A stretch of 64,000 nucleotides of DNA from Pseudahrensia aquimaris (GCF_042676045.1 NZ_JBHTJV010000013.1:107117-171116); one strand, 5' to 3'; shown: positions 19,427 to 29,514, counted from the first letter of the stretch. Made by a program: numbers and translations. The notes: a model not told the origin generated them from the letters alone.

Positions 19427-19882
19427 CTATTCGAGCGTTATCAGGGCTTCACCGTATTCAACCGGCTGGCCGTCTTCCACCAAAATGGCGACCACGGTGC
19501 CATCCTGTGTGGAAGGTATCTGGTTCATCGTTTTCATGGCTTCCACGATCATGATCGTTTCGCCTTTTTTGACCTTCTGGCCAACCTTCACAAAGGCATC
19601 CGCACCCGGAGCGGGGGAATGATAGGCCGTACCCACCATCGGTGATGGCACCGATGTGCCCGCAGCAGCGGCTGGCAATGATTCAGGGGCTGCGGCTGCA
19701 GTAGCGATGGGGGCAGCAACAGGAGCCGGGATTGGTGCAGACGCTACAACCTTGCCACCGCGTGAAAGACGGATGCTGATGTCATCCGCCATGACTTCGA
19801 TTTCGGTCAAATCGGTTTCGTTGATGAGGTCTGCAAGTTCCTTGATCAGCTTGGTATCGATTGCCGATTTCTTAGTTGCCAT
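19427..19882 (-). CDS. accB: Acetyl-CoA carboxylase, biotin carboxyl carrier protein
   Basis: This 151-residue protein carries biotin for acetyl-CoA carboxylase. It has an N-terminal region of about 45 residues, an Ala/Pro-rich linker (46-75) and a C-terminal biotinyl domain. The biotin-accepting lysine is Lys117 in EAMKTMNQI; the usual Met after the lysine is Thr here, a known minor variation. About 200 bp of upstream non-coding sequence probably holds the accBC promoter. The aroQ gene that often precedes accB in relatives is absent. Confidence 0.95.
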   Translation of the reverse strand: MATKKSAIDTKLIKELADLINETDLTEIEVMADDISIRLSRGGKVVASAPIPAPVAAPIATAAAAPESLPAAAAGTSVPSPMVGTAYHSPAPGADAFVKVGQKVKKGETIMIVEAMKTMNQIPSTQDGTVVAILVEDGQPVEYGEALITLE

Positions 19883-20080
19883 GTTGGTCGCGTCTTTCGT
19901 GTTTGCGTCGGCTGGATAGGTACAGCCAATCTTACAAAATCTTGTTGGCCGACTATGCGGCTTACACTTTAAACAAATCGCCGGGAATCAGCATTTTACC
20001 GCCAATTCAACAGCGCAATTCATGCCACAGCTAGCGTTTCAGCGCCATACTCGGCGCATGAATGGAGAAAAAGCCTGTGG

Positions 20081-20860
20081 TTAGTCGCAGTTTGCGCTGC
20101 CGCATTTGCGGACATTGGCGATCTTTTCGCGCAGCACGTCTGCGCCCAGTGCGCCGAAGAGAATTTCGTCGCCGATCACATATGACGGTGTGCCGTTCAT
20201 GCCCAGGCTGTTGGCCAGAGTGTTGGCCTCACGAAAGGCTTCAAAAACGTCTTCCTTGCTGGCTTCCGCTTCAAGCGCGGCAACGTCCAAGCCCATTTCG
20301 TCTGCGACTTGGCGCGCTCGGTTGCCGTCCTTTGGGCCGTCAATTGCGAGTAGTTTGTTGTGGAACTCGCCATATCGTTGCGGCAGCAGGCGGTAAACGG
20401 CGGTGGAAATTTGAGCTGCCTCCACCGAGCCTTGTGATAAGATTGGTAGCTCCTTCATCACAAATTTGAGCTGCTTATCGCCCTCCAACAACACGTTCAT
20501 ATCCTGCATGGCGCGTTGGCAGTAGCCGCAATTGTAGTCGAAGAACTCAACAACAGTGACGTCGCCTTCGGCATTACCGATCACGCCTTGGTTGGGGGAA
20601 TTGAAAATTGCCTCGCGGTTTTCCTCCAGCGCGGCCTTGGCAGCAATTGACTGTGCGGCTTTCTGTTTTGCTTCGAGAGCCTGCTGCACTTCCAGCATCA
20701 ATTCCGGATTTGTCAGCAGATAATCCCGGATGATCGTCTCAATTTTCTCTTTTTCAGACGCATCAAAGGCTGCTGCTGGCAATGGAGCAAGTGCTGTCGT
20801 TGCGCCGATAGTCAACGCTACCAGAGCGGCACGGAGCGAGGGGAATGCGATTTTGTTCAT
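20081..20860 (-). CDS. DsbA-family thiol-disulfide oxidoreductase
   Basis: This 259-residue exported protein has a signal peptide (about 1-31, ending PAAAFDA), a helical segment rich in Gln/Ala/Lys (about 35-85) and a thioredoxin-fold domain. The active site FFDYNCGYCQRA has Cys111 and Cys114, and the cis-proline region is NGTPSYVIGD. The layout (helical N-extension, CGYC, YVIGDEILFGA) matches DsbA-like/ScsC-type proteins of alphaproteobacteria that oxidise or isomerise periplasmic disulfides. It is monocistronic, and upstream of it is the M48 protease. Confidence 0.9.
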   Translation of the reverse strand: MNKIAFPSLRAALVALTIGATTALAPLPAAAFDASEKEKIETIIRDYLLTNPELMLEVQQALEAKQKAAQSIAAKAALEENREAIFNSPNQGVIGNAEGDVTVVEFFDYNCGYCQRAMQDMNVLLEGDKQLKFVMKELPILSQGSVEAAQISTAVYRLLPQRYGEFHNKLLAIDGPKDGNRARQVADEMGLDVAALEAEASKEDVFEAFREANTLANSLGMNGTPSYVIGDEILFGALGADVLREKIANVRKCGSANCD

Positions 20861-20911
20861 GGGCGCGATTGCCTTTTTGCGTAATTGCCAGCGGAGAATG
20901 AAGTGAAAGCG

Positions 20912-22261
20912 TTATTTTAAGGTCAAGATATCCTGAGCGCGTAGCCAGCCGGGCGAGCCGCGTTTAAGGCTCTCCTGCGCGCGGCGAGCGTAGTCTCGCG
21001 CCAGCTTTTTGCGCCCTGTGCGAATGCTGAACTCAGCCGAAGAAAGCAGGGCATTGGGGCGGTCGCCAAGTTCTCCGTATGCACGCGCGAGCAGTTGATA
21101 TCCGCCAACAGCATAGGGGTCACTGGCAAGGCCTTTTCGCAGATTGGAGATGGCGGCCTTCACATTCTTTGCGCCACCAGCCTCTAATTGGGCGTGGCCA
21201 AGCTGTACGCGGATGAAGCCTGCGCGATAGCGGTCAAGCTCAACGGCGCGTGCCAAGGCTGCGGCTGCCTCTTTGCCTTTGCCGTTGCGCAGTAGAATTT
21301 CACCGCGCATCTCTTGAAGATAGGCGTTTTTGGGGTCTGATTTAGCCAGTTTGTCAATTAAGGGCAGGGCATCTTTTGCCGAACCATAGAGGTGGGCTAC
21401 GATAGCGCGGCCATAAAGGCGGGCGTTTGGGTGCAAGGAACGGTCGGCCAGAACAGCACGGGCATATCGTGAATTGCCGCTGTAAGCTGCGATCTTAGCC
21501 CGCATCATGTCGTGTCGAAGCTGCAAGCTGGCTGGATCCGGTTTGCCGAAGGCTTTGCTTTTGCGCAGTGTGTTGTTGAGCGCGTTGATGCGGTCGCGCG
21601 GGGCAGGATGGCTGCGCAGGTATGGGTCTTCGCGTCCGCTCGACGCGAGCCCTGCTTGTTCGGCCAATCGCTTGAAGGTGCGCAACATGCCTTCGCCAGA
21701 GATGCCGGCTTTTGAAAGATAGGTGGCGGCAGCACGGTCGGCAGACGCTTCTTCGTCTCGCTGATAGGCCAGTAGGCCGCGCATTGCGATATTGTTGCCG
21801 CCAAGCGCAACGCCTTGGCCCGCAGCAGCCACGTTTCCATCACCCGACGCAGCGCCAGCCACACCCAAGCCGAGGCCTAGCAATGTAGTTATCTGCGCTA
21901 CGCGTCGAGCGGTTTGGGCACGGTTTTGAAGGCGGATTTCGTGGCCGCCTGTGATGTGGCCAAGTTCATGGGCGATGACGCCGATGACTTCGCCTGGCGT
22001 CTGCGATTGCAGCAGCAAGCCGGTGTGCAGATACATGCCGCCGCGCGAGACGAAAGCGTTGAAGCTGTCGTCGTTGACGATGAAAAACCGCACAGAGCCG
22101 GGGCGCAGGCCAGCAGCCTTCATTAGCGGGCGAGCATAGTCTTTAATCAGCGCTTCAATTTCCGCATCGCGCACCAGTGGAACACGCTGGGCGAAGGACT
22201 GCGTTAGCGCAATCATGAGTGCGATAAATGCAAGGGCGATAGGGCGGAAAAGGCGGGGCAT
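20912..22261 (-). CDS. M48-family periplasmic metalloprotease with TPR repeats (BepA-like)
   Basis: This 449-residue protein has a signal peptide (about 1-24), an M48 zinc-protease domain with HELGH at residues 98-102 and the third ligand in DEEASADRAA. A C-terminal half of tetratricopeptide-like repeats follows (for example PNARLYGRAIVAHLYGS, NAYLQEMRGEILLRNGK, PYAVGGYQLLARAYGELGD). This is the BepA/YfgC architecture; those proteases maintain outer-membrane protein and LPS-transport assembly. It is encoded just upstream of the DsbA-like gene with a gap of 51 bp, so the two may share a transcript in envelope quality control. Confidence 0.92.
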   Translation of the reverse strand: MPRLFRPIALAFIALMIALTQSFAQRVPLVRDAEIEALIKDYARPLMKAAGLRPGSVRFFIVNDDSFNAFVSRGGMYLHTGLLLQSQTPGEVIGVIAHELGHITGGHEIRLQNRAQTARRVAQITTLLGLGLGVAGAASGDGNVAAAGQGVALGGNNIAMRGLLAYQRDEEASADRAAATYLSKAGISGEGMLRTFKRLAEQAGLASSGREDPYLRSHPAPRDRINALNNTLRKSKAFGKPDPASLQLRHDMMRAKIAAYSGNSRYARAVLADRSLHPNARLYGRAIVAHLYGSAKDALPLIDKLAKSDPKNAYLQEMRGEILLRNGKGKEAAAALARAVELDRYRAGFIRVQLGHAQLEAGGAKNVKAAISNLRKGLASDPYAVGGYQLLARAYGELGDRPNALLSSAEFSIRTGRKKLARDYARRAQESLKRGSPGWLRAQDILTLK

Positions 22262-22398
22262 GGCTTGTCCTGTCGATCCGAAGGGGAAAACGGGAGCGTC
22301 CGCGCACCCGCATATATCCGCATTAAATGCCGTTGTATTGCGGCACCATCATGTCTGCAAATGTTAGCTGATCAACTTTTCGAAAGCTGGTGCGGTGT

Positions 22399-23862
22399 CT
22401 AGTCCTTTTGCAGCGTTGCAGGGGTCAGCATGAAGGCTGGAACGTGGTCGCCCAAACCTTGAGGCGTCGGTCCGCCATCGTCTTTGTCGCGGTTGTTTCG
22501 GCGGGAACGATCTGTTGAGCGCTCGTTGGATTCTGACTTGCGCGGTTGGCGTGGTGCCGATTCTTGATGGACGTTAGCGTCCACTTGATCGGGCTCTGTT
22601 GCCTCTTCCTTACGCTTGCGTGGCGCGCGTTTGGGCTTTTCTTCTGATGTTTCCGCGTCTTTGGCCTGTTTTGCCGGCGCGTCTTCTTTTTTAGCGCGGC
22701 GAGGGCGCTTTGGAGCCTCAGTTGCGTCGACTGATGCAGCCTTTCCATCAAGCCACGGAATATCGTCTCCCGTGAGTTTCAAAATACCTGCAAGGTATTT
22801 GTCGTCTGATGGCATGACCAGCGTAAACGCCCAGCCTTCACGGCCTGCGCGGCCGCAGCGTCCAATGCGGTGGACGTAGTCTTCCGCATGGTTGGGCACA
22901 TCGTAGTTGAAGACGTGCGATACGTCTGGAATGTCCAGCCCACGGGCTGCGACATCGCTGGCGACCAACAATTTGATTTCGCCCTTGCGGAAGCCGTCCA
23001 AGGTCTTGGTGCGTGCAGTTTGGTCCATGTCACCGTGCAGCGAACCGACCGAGTAATTGCGTTTCATCAGTGAAAGGTTGAGCGCCGCTACGTCCCGTTT
23101 GCGGTTGCAGAAGATAATGCCGTTGTTGAGGTTGGTGGCATTATCGATCAGGCCACGCAGAACTTCGCGCTTTTCAAAGTCTTTTTTCGGCGCTGAGACC
23201 AGCATTTGCTCGATGTTTTTCGAAGTCGAAGCGGCAGCGGATACCTGAACTTGAACGGGATTTTGCAGAAATTGATCGGCAAGACGTTCGATTTCCGGGG
23301 GCATGGTGGCCGAGAAAAACAGCGTTTGGCGCGTAAAGGGCACCATTTTCACGATGCGTTCAATGTCGGGAATAAAACCCATATCCAACATGCGGTCGGC
23401 TTCATCAATGACAAGCACTTCAACGCCGGTCATCAAGATGCGTCCGCGCTCAAACAGGTCGAGCAAGCGGCCCGGTGTTGCGATCAGAACATCTGCACCA
23501 CGATCAAGTTTGCGAACCTGATCTTCAAACGACACGCCGCCGATTAAGAGAGCGATGTTGAGCTTGTGATTGATGGCATATTTCTCGAAATTCTCTTCAA
23601 CCTGCGCTGCCAATTCGCGGGTCGGTTCAAGAATGAGTGTGCGGGGCATGCGTGCGCGGGCACGGCCTTTTTCGCACATGGAGATCATGGGAAGGGTGAA
23701 CGCTGCTGTTTTGCCGGTGCCGGTCTGCGCAATGCCCATCACATCGCGACGAGCGAGAACTTCGGGGATGGCCTGCGCCTGAATAGGCGTAGGCTCGGTA
23801 TAGCCCGCAGCTTCAACAGCGGCGAGCACTTTGGCGGAGAGGCCAAGGTCAGAAAATTTCAT
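22399..23862 (-). CDS. DEAD-box RNA helicase (RhlE-like)
   Basis: This 487-residue protein has all the DEAD-box motifs: Q motif (GYTEPTPIQ), AQTGTGKT, PTRELAAQ, TPGRLLD, DEAD, SATMP, and in the second RecA domain RGLDIPDVSHV and HRIGRCGRAGREG. The core ends near residue 370. The tail (about 380-487) is basic and low in complexity, typical of RhlE-like helicases that act on ribosomal or cold-shock RNA. It is monocistronic. Confidence 0.93.
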   Translation of the reverse strand: MKFSDLGLSAKVLAAVEAAGYTEPTPIQAQAIPEVLARRDVMGIAQTGTGKTAAFTLPMISMCEKGRARARMPRTLILEPTRELAAQVEENFEKYAINHKLNIALLIGGVSFEDQVRKLDRGADVLIATPGRLLDLFERGRILMTGVEVLVIDEADRMLDMGFIPDIERIVKMVPFTRQTLFFSATMPPEIERLADQFLQNPVQVQVSAAASTSKNIEQMLVSAPKKDFEKREVLRGLIDNATNLNNGIIFCNRKRDVAALNLSLMKRNYSVGSLHGDMDQTARTKTLDGFRKGEIKLLVASDVAARGLDIPDVSHVFNYDVPNHAEDYVHRIGRCGRAGREGWAFTLVMPSDDKYLAGILKLTGDDIPWLDGKAASVDATEAPKRPRRAKKEDAPAKQAKDAETSEEKPKRAPRKRKEEATEPDQVDANVHQESAPRQPRKSESNERSTDRSRRNNRDKDDGGPTPQGLGDHVPAFMLTPATLQKD

Positions 23863-24045
23863 AGATGTTCGTTCTTTACGGTTGGTTTCGTTATACGCCG
23901 ATTAGACCCATCGATTGAAGGGTAAGAGGAAACGGGTTCGGTCCCGTTCCAGTGGCGCAAAAATCCAAGCGCCGAGCGAATGTGCAGGATTTAGGGTTTA
24001 TGCCTGCAAAAGTCAATCTGGCTGCGGAATCAGCGCTTTCGCGAA

Positions 24046-26112
24046 CTAGACGTCCAGCAGATCTTCACCCGCAAATTCGGCGTTTTCCTGAATAAAGGCG
24101 AAGCGTTTTTCCGGCTTGTTGCCCATTAGGGCATCAATAGAGATTTTGGTTGGTTCAGCGTCTTGAATTTCCACCCGCAACAGCAAGCGCTTTTTGGGGT
24201 CCATCGTGGTTTCCTTAAGCTGCGCCGGCATCATTTCGCCCAAGCCTTTGAAGCGTCCGATCTCTATCTTTTTTTGGCCGGAGAAAGCTGTTTCCAGCAG
24301 TTCGTCCTTATGGGCCTCGTCTCGGGCATACATCGTTTTGCCGCCTTGGCTGAGCCGGTAGAGCGGTGGGACGGCCAAAAAGAGGTGTTCGCCTTCGATC
24401 AGCCCCGGCATTTCCTGATGGAAAAACGTGATCAAGAGCGACGCGATGTGCGCTCCGTCCACGTCGGCGTCGGTCATGATGATCACACGGTCATAACGCA
24501 AATCGTCAATGCGGAACTTTGAACCTGTGCCGCAGCCAAGCGCTTGCACGAGATCCTGGATTTGCTGGCTGCTGGCCATCTTGTCCCGCGTGGCGGAGGC
24601 GACGTTCAAGATTTTTCCGCGCAGTGGCAGGATCGCTTGGCTGGCCCGGTCGCGGGCCTGTTTGGCCGAGCCGCCAGCGGAATCGCCCTCAACGATAAAG
24701 ATTTCCGTGCCGCCTTTGGCGTTTTTGGAGCAATCGGCCAGTTTGCCGGGCAGGCGCAGTTTGCGAACAGCTGACTTGCGGTTGACCTCTTTTTCCTTGC
24801 GTCTTTGCAGACGTTCTTCAGCACGATCGATCACCCATTCCAGCAGCGCACCCGCCTGTGTGGGAGATGCTGCAAGCCAATGGTCGAACTGGTCACGGAT
24901 GGCGTTCTCGACAATCTTCTGTGCCTCAACGGTGGCGAGCTTGTCTTTCGTCTGGCCCACAAATTCCGGTTCGCGAATAAAGACCGACAACATGGCGGCA
25001 GCGGAAGTCATCACATCATCGGTGGTGACGATGGAACCCTTTTTGTTGCCCACCAGATCGGCATAGGCTTTTAACGAGCGGGTGAGCGCGATGCGCAAGC
25101 CTGCCTCGTGTGTGCCGCCTTCGGGTGTTGGCACGGTGTTGCAGTACGAATTTACGAAGCCGTCATCGCCATACCACGTGATCGCCCATTCGACGGCGCC
25201 GTGGCCGGACTTCTTGTCGGTTGATCCGGCGAATGGCTCGGTGGTGACTTGATGCTGTTTGCCGAGCGAGGCCTGCAAATAGTCTTTCAGGCCACCGGGG
25301 AAGTGGAAAACCGCCTTCTCGGTGACCTCGCTGCCTTCTTTGATGAGCGCAGGGTCACAGGACCAGCGGATTTCCACACCGCCGAAAAGATAGGCTTTCG
25401 AGCGGGCCATCTTGAAAAGGCGGGCAGGATCAAACTTGGCGTTTGCGCCAAAAATCTCGGCATCGGGATGGAAGCGGACCTTCGTGCCACGACGGTTCGG
25501 CACGTCTCCTGCCAGTTCAACCGGGCCTTGGCAGATGCCCTTGGAGAATGTTTGACGGTAAAGCTGGCGGTTGCGGGCCACCTCAACGATAAGATCATCC
25601 GACAGCGCGTTGACCACCGAAATACCGACGCCGTGCAGGCCGCCGGAAGTCTCATAGGCCTTGCCGTCGAATTTACCGCCCGCATGGAGCGTCGTCATGA
25701 TCACTTCCAGCGCTGATTTATCTTTGAACTTCGGATGGGGGTCGATGGGGATGCCGCGGCCATTGTCGGTGACCGTAAGATAGCCATCCGCATCCAGTTC
25801 CACTTCGATCCAGTTGGCGTGGCCGGCCACCGCTTCGTCCATGGAATTGTCGATCACCTCGGCAAAGAGGTGGTGCATGGCTTTTGAGTCGGTGCCACCG
25901 ATATACATGCCGGGGCGGCGGCGCACGGGTTCCAGGCCTTCCAACACCTCAATGTCAGCAGCGGAATAGTCATCGCTCGCGTTCTTGCCCAGATCCTTGC
26001 TCGTCGCTTTTCTCACCACGGGCTTTGAAGCCTTTGGTTTGGGCGCAGCCTTGTCGCTGGCTGGAGCAGGGGCCGCGCTGGCGGCTTTGAAGAGATCGGT
26101 GCTGTCATCCAT
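24046..26112 (-). CDS. parE: DNA topoisomerase IV subunit B
   Basis: This 688-residue ATPase subunit of topoisomerase IV decatenates chromosomes with ParC. The GHKL ATPase region (EVIDNSMDEA, VTDNGRGIPID, TSGGLHGVGISVVNALS) is followed by the transducer and the TOPRIM domain (FIVEGDSAGGSAKQARDR, LRGKILNV, DADVDGAHI). The C-terminal FKGLGEMMPAQLKETTMDP is ParE-typical. The ATG at 26112 (MDDSTDLFKA) was chosen; an upstream ATG at 26187 would add 25 residues that look non-coding. The N-terminal 60 residues are low in complexity. ParC is not in the window. Confidence 0.95.
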   Translation of the reverse strand: MDDSTDLFKAASAAPAPASDKAAPKPKASKPVVRKATSKDLGKNASDDYSAADIEVLEGLEPVRRRPGMYIGGTDSKAMHHLFAEVIDNSMDEAVAGHANWIEVELDADGYLTVTDNGRGIPIDPHPKFKDKSALEVIMTTLHAGGKFDGKAYETSGGLHGVGISVVNALSDDLIVEVARNRQLYRQTFSKGICQGPVELAGDVPNRRGTKVRFHPDAEIFGANAKFDPARLFKMARSKAYLFGGVEIRWSCDPALIKEGSEVTEKAVFHFPGGLKDYLQASLGKQHQVTTEPFAGSTDKKSGHGAVEWAITWYGDDGFVNSYCNTVPTPEGGTHEAGLRIALTRSLKAYADLVGNKKGSIVTTDDVMTSAAAMLSVFIREPEFVGQTKDKLATVEAQKIVENAIRDQFDHWLAASPTQAGALLEWVIDRAEERLQRRKEKEVNRKSAVRKLRLPGKLADCSKNAKGGTEIFIVEGDSAGGSAKQARDRASQAILPLRGKILNVASATRDKMASSQQIQDLVQALGCGTGSKFRIDDLRYDRVIIMTDADVDGAHIASLLITFFHQEMPGLIEGEHLFLAVPPLYRLSQGGKTMYARDEAHKDELLETAFSGQKKIEIGRFKGLGEMMPAQLKETTMDPKKRLLLRVEIQDAEPTKISIDALMGNKPEKRFAFIQENAEFAGEDLLDV

Positions 26113-26304
26113 ATGCGGTGTCTTTCGAGTGCCGGTCTGTGCTTGGTATCGAATCGCTAAGCGGAAAATGGCATTTTGCCTCGCCAAATGCGAGACTTGC
26201 TAGAACCGCTTCAGGATTTTTGCGCGATGGGCCGTGCGATTTTCGTTTTACTTCAGTCAAATTTTGCTACTGATAAGGCAAGAGGTCATTCGCTAGGGAG
26301 AGTG

Positions 26305-28044
26305 ATGATGGATCGTCGCATTTCAGATCATGATTTTGACCAAGGTCACGCGGTGGAAAAGCGCTCGCCCGATTGTGTCATGAGGCTGTCCCGCATGGGG
26401 TCTTTCCATCAAAGTCGCTTGAGCTTCATGCGGGTGCTTTTGCGTCGGCTGAAGCAGCAGAATTGGTCATTTGATCGTCCAATCTGGCGTATTGATGAAA
26501 GCGGCGTTGGCGTGGCGACCTACCGCGCCAAGGGGCCGGAACGGTGTTACACTCTGATTGCTTTCGCGCACGATCTTCCTCCGGAGAAACGGTCTGATCG
26601 TGTCATTGCGGATGCGTGGGACGCAACGTTCACGCTGTTTGACGGCGAACCGACCGAAGCGGATATCCAGCGATTGTCTGGCAACGTGCCTCGCCAGGAA
26701 GCCGGGCGGATATCTGAGCAGGAACTCGTTCTTTCCCGAGCGAACCGTTCTGTACGCTTGTTTGACCATGTGCGCAGTGCTTTGGCAAAGGGCGAGCAGC
26801 CGGATGTCGATGTTATCGAAAGCGTTGGCTATTTGATGCGCACCACGGCGGTCTACGGCGCTGGAAAGTTTGGTGCCGCGGACCGCAGCGCATGGCATGG
26901 ACGGCCTGAATTTGCCGGTTCGTTCCAGCCAGAATTGCTGTCGGTGTTCCTCATTCGCGCCTTCACGCTGGATTTGGTGGAGCATCTTGCTGCCTGCGAT
27001 GCACCTCAGACTGCGGTTGCTGTCGATCCTGACTTGCGGCGTCGGTTTGGGGTGGGGAATTCAACCGGCCTCGGCATGGCGCCGTTTCTGATCAACCATC
27101 CGGCGCTCATCCATTCGTGGATAGATGCACGCGAAACGGCGCTGGCGCGGGTTCGTTCGTTGGAGAACGTTGGCCCGCAGAAGCTGGAACGGCTGTCGCA
27201 GCTCTGTTCTCGTGCGTTGGTCAATGTGCAGGGATGGAACTCGGACCATCTGCTGCAGATTGAGAAGATTGATGCCCTGAGGGCTGATTTGATGACCTTG
27301 ATCGAGGCTTTTCCCTCCATCGTTGAAGGAGAGCGAAAGCCTTTTGATACACTGCACCGTTGGGCAGAAACCTCGCTTTCACTTGAAGGGCAGGAGCAAT
27401 TGGTGTCGCTGATGATCGAAGTGAATGGCGATCTGGTTGACGATTTGGCTGCTTCAATGATGGCTGATGAGCAGTCTTCGTTTCGTATTGATGGTTCCAT
27501 GTCGGTCACCTCAATGCGGACCTTGATGAACGACGCTTATGGCTGGGCGCAAGAAATTGACTATGGTCTTCCAGATAATGATGCTCGAGTTTGGTATGTT
27601 TCTGAGGAGAAGCTTGAGCCAAGGCTTGGCGAACGCCACTGGGAAGATGTGGCAGACTATGAGCAGCCTTTGCAGCCGGGGCGCGATGCGGCGCGGATGA
27701 TGGCCGATCTTTCCCATTGGGATGGGGGAGCGCGTTTAGCGGCTTTCCTCTTGCAGCACCCGGAACACCGTCATATTGCGCGTCGGGCGCAGCGGGCGGC
27801 TTTGCTTGCCTATGCGGAGATCCGCGACAACACGATTTCCAGCACGATGCTGCCGATTGATCTTCTGCGCTGCAAACTTTCATTCTTTGGTGCGACGAAG
27901 TTCGACCCGCGTTCCGACCGCTGGGTGCGGATCACTATGTTTCAGGGCGCGCCATTTCCCTATGAACTGACCGAATGCGACCCTGATGACATGGCTTATC
28001 CGCCGGTTGAAGGGCGTCTTGACCGGAGCCTGCCGACGACATGA
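26305..28044 (+). CDS. Conserved protein of unknown function paired with DUF3726
   Basis: This 579-residue soluble protein has no signal peptide or membrane helix and no recognisable catalytic motif. Notable segments are RMGSFHQSRLSFMRVLLRRL near the start, YRAKGPERCYTLIAFAHDLPPEKRSDRVIAD, GYLMRTTAVYGAGKFG and NSTGLGMAPFLINHPALIHSWI. The start at 26305 follows AGGGAG; a second ATG adjoins it at 26308. It overlaps the DUF3726 gene by 4 bp (ATGA), which implies translational coupling and perhaps a complex. I do not recognise the family and assign no function. Confidence 0.8.
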   Translation: MMDRRISDHDFDQGHAVEKRSPDCVMRLSRMGSFHQSRLSFMRVLLRRLKQQNWSFDRPIWRIDESGVGVATYRAKGPERCYTLIAFAHDLPPEKRSDRVIADAWDATFTLFDGEPTEADIQRLSGNVPRQEAGRISEQELVLSRANRSVRLFDHVRSALAKGEQPDVDVIESVGYLMRTTAVYGAGKFGAADRSAWHGRPEFAGSFQPELLSVFLIRAFTLDLVEHLAACDAPQTAVAVDPDLRRRFGVGNSTGLGMAPFLINHPALIHSWIDARETALARVRSLENVGPQKLERLSQLCSRALVNVQGWNSDHLLQIEKIDALRADLMTLIEAFPSIVEGERKPFDTLHRWAETSLSLEGQEQLVSLMIEVNGDLVDDLAASMMADEQSSFRIDGSMSVTSMRTLMNDAYGWAQEIDYGLPDNDARVWYVSEEKLEPRLGERHWEDVADYEQPLQPGRDAARMMADLSHWDGGARLAAFLLQHPEHRHIARRAQRAALLAYAEIRDNTISSTMLPIDLLRCKLSFFGATKFDPRSDRWVRITMFQGAPFPYELTECDPDDMAYPPVEGRLDRSLPTT

Positions 28045-28613
28045 GCGAAACCGGCTGGTCTCTTTCTGAAGCCGCATCGCTGGCCGTAAAGGCGGCGCGA
28101 GGCGGGGGGTATGATTGGGGGCTGGCCGAGGAGGCGGGTTTTGCCGTGGAATGGCTGCAAGCGCGTGGTGCGCCCGGAGTGGAGGCTCTTGCAGCGCTGC
28201 TGGATACAGGCCCGACACCGCCAAAGGCTTGTCCGCTGCGTCTGGGCGCATCGCTTTGCGATGGAGCAATTGTGCTGGCCTCACTGGAACGGCCCATCGC
28301 GCAACCTCTGTTGTTGATTCCGTTTGTCGTGACCGCGCTGCCGCAGACCGCCCATCGGGTGAGTGTCGATGGAAGCGTATGGGACGTTGCAGCGACTGGC
28401 ATGGTTTTAAATGGCCCCGCAATGCGTGACAGCGCTCGCCTTACGTTCTCCTCGCTGGCGGAAGCGCCAACGGGCGGGTGTTTTTCCAGAGTTGAGCCAC
28501 AGGCCAAAGCTGCGATGCGGCGGCTTTCAATTCATGCACACAAAACCTACGCACCCGCAACCGAAGCCAGCCGTTTGGCTGGCGCCGGAGCGGGATTGAA
28601 CGACAACGATTGA
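28041..28613 (+). CDS. DUF3726-family protein
   Basis: The 190-residue product fits DUF3726: SLSEAASLAVKAARGGGYDWGLAEEAGFAVEWL near the N-terminus is the conserved block, followed by GVEALAALLD and an alpha/beta remainder. No signal peptide or membrane segment is seen. Its start overlaps the stop of the preceding 579-residue protein, so the pair is one transcription unit. The function of the family is unknown. Confidence 0.75.
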   Translation: MSETGWSLSEAASLAVKAARGGGYDWGLAEEAGFAVEWLQARGAPGVEALAALLDTGPTPPKACPLRLGASLCDGAIVLASLERPIAQPLLLIPFVVTALPQTAHRVSVDGSVWDVAATGMVLNGPAMRDSARLTFSSLAEAPTGGCFSRVEPQAKAAMRRLSIHAHKTYAPATEASRLAGAGAGLNDND

Positions 28614-28620
28614 ACCGCGA

Positions 28621-29514
28621 TTAGGAATAAATGCGCGGCTGCTCCAATTGATCGTGTATGGCGTTGGCGACTTGTGGTTCGATGCCGAGACCTTGCGCAA
28701 GCGAGTGCAGATATTGCGCCTCTGCCTGATCGTCCAGCCGAATGCCGGCAAGGCTCATCGCGTAGACTTGCTGTTCCAGACCGGCTGGAACCTGCGCCAC
28801 CAACCCGTCGATATCTATCGGCGCTGCCATTTCAGCCTGCACAAAGCGGCGCTCGGCTTCTGACACCTCGTCCAGATTTTCGAGCAGACGGGCTTTCTCT
28901 TCTTCATCAATATGGCCGTCAGATTTCGCAGCCTGGATCATGGCGCGCAACATCAGCGCGGCTACGGCTTCCTCTGATTGGCTTGGCTGCACGGCCGGAT
29001 CGCCGCCACGGTTCATGGCATCGTTGAACATATCGCCAAAAGAGCCGCCGGAATCGCGTTGGGCCGGCGCGTTGCCGAGCATTTCGTCGAACACCGAGCC
29101 GCCGCCGCTGGATGGGGGCGGGGGCATAATTTCATCAGCCCGCTGTTGCTGACCGCCGCGGGCTGCGCCGCCTGCTGCCGCGCCGCCTGCGAGTTGTCCG
29201 AGCAGATCGCCCAAGCCGCCGCCAAGTCCTCCGCCGCTGCCGCCACGGCCTGAGAGTTGGCCCAGAATGTCGCCTAAGCCACCACCGGAAGAGGGCGCGC
29301 CGCCTTGTTGGCCTCTTGAGCCTCCGCCGCCCAGTTGTTCGAGAATATCGCCTAAGCCGCCGCCGCCCGTTCGTCCGGAGGCACCGCCTTGGGGAGCCGC
29401 ACCGCCGCCTGAACTGGCGCCTCTGTTCATCATGCCGGAAACGCCTTTGGCGACCGCAATACCGATGGCGACTTTCGCCAGTGTTCCCATCATGCCCATA
29501 CCGATATTCTCCAA
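28621..29514 (-). CDS. DUF533 (TerB-like) protein with glycine-rich N-terminal half
   Basis: This 297-residue protein starts with a hydrophobic helix (MGTLAKVAIGIAVAKGVSGMM). It continues with a Gly/Ser-rich low-complexity stretch (about 30-160) built from repeats of the type GGLGDILGQL / GGLGDLLGQL, and ends with a helical domain (about 180-297; AVAALMLRAMIQAAKSDGHIDEEEKARLLENL). That domain is the DUF533/TerB-like fold, with the acidic DGHIDEEE metal-like loop. The role is unknown; homologues such as YebE are membrane-associated. It is divergent from the oxygenase gene, with about 140 bp between them. Confidence 0.85.
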   Translation of the reverse strand: MENIGMGMMGTLAKVAIGIAVAKGVSGMMNRGASSGGGAAPQGGASGRTGGGGLGDILEQLGGGGSRGQQGGAPSSGGGLGDILGQLSGRGGSGGGLGGGLGDLLGQLAGGAAAGGAARGGQQQRADEIMPPPPSSGGGSVFDEMLGNAPAQRDSGGSFGDMFNDAMNRGGDPAVQPSQSEEAVAALMLRAMIQAAKSDGHIDEEEKARLLENLDEVSEAERRFVQAEMAAPIDIDGLVAQVPAGLEQQVYAMSLAGIRLDDQAEAQYLHSLAQGLGIEPQVANAIHDQLEQPRIYS

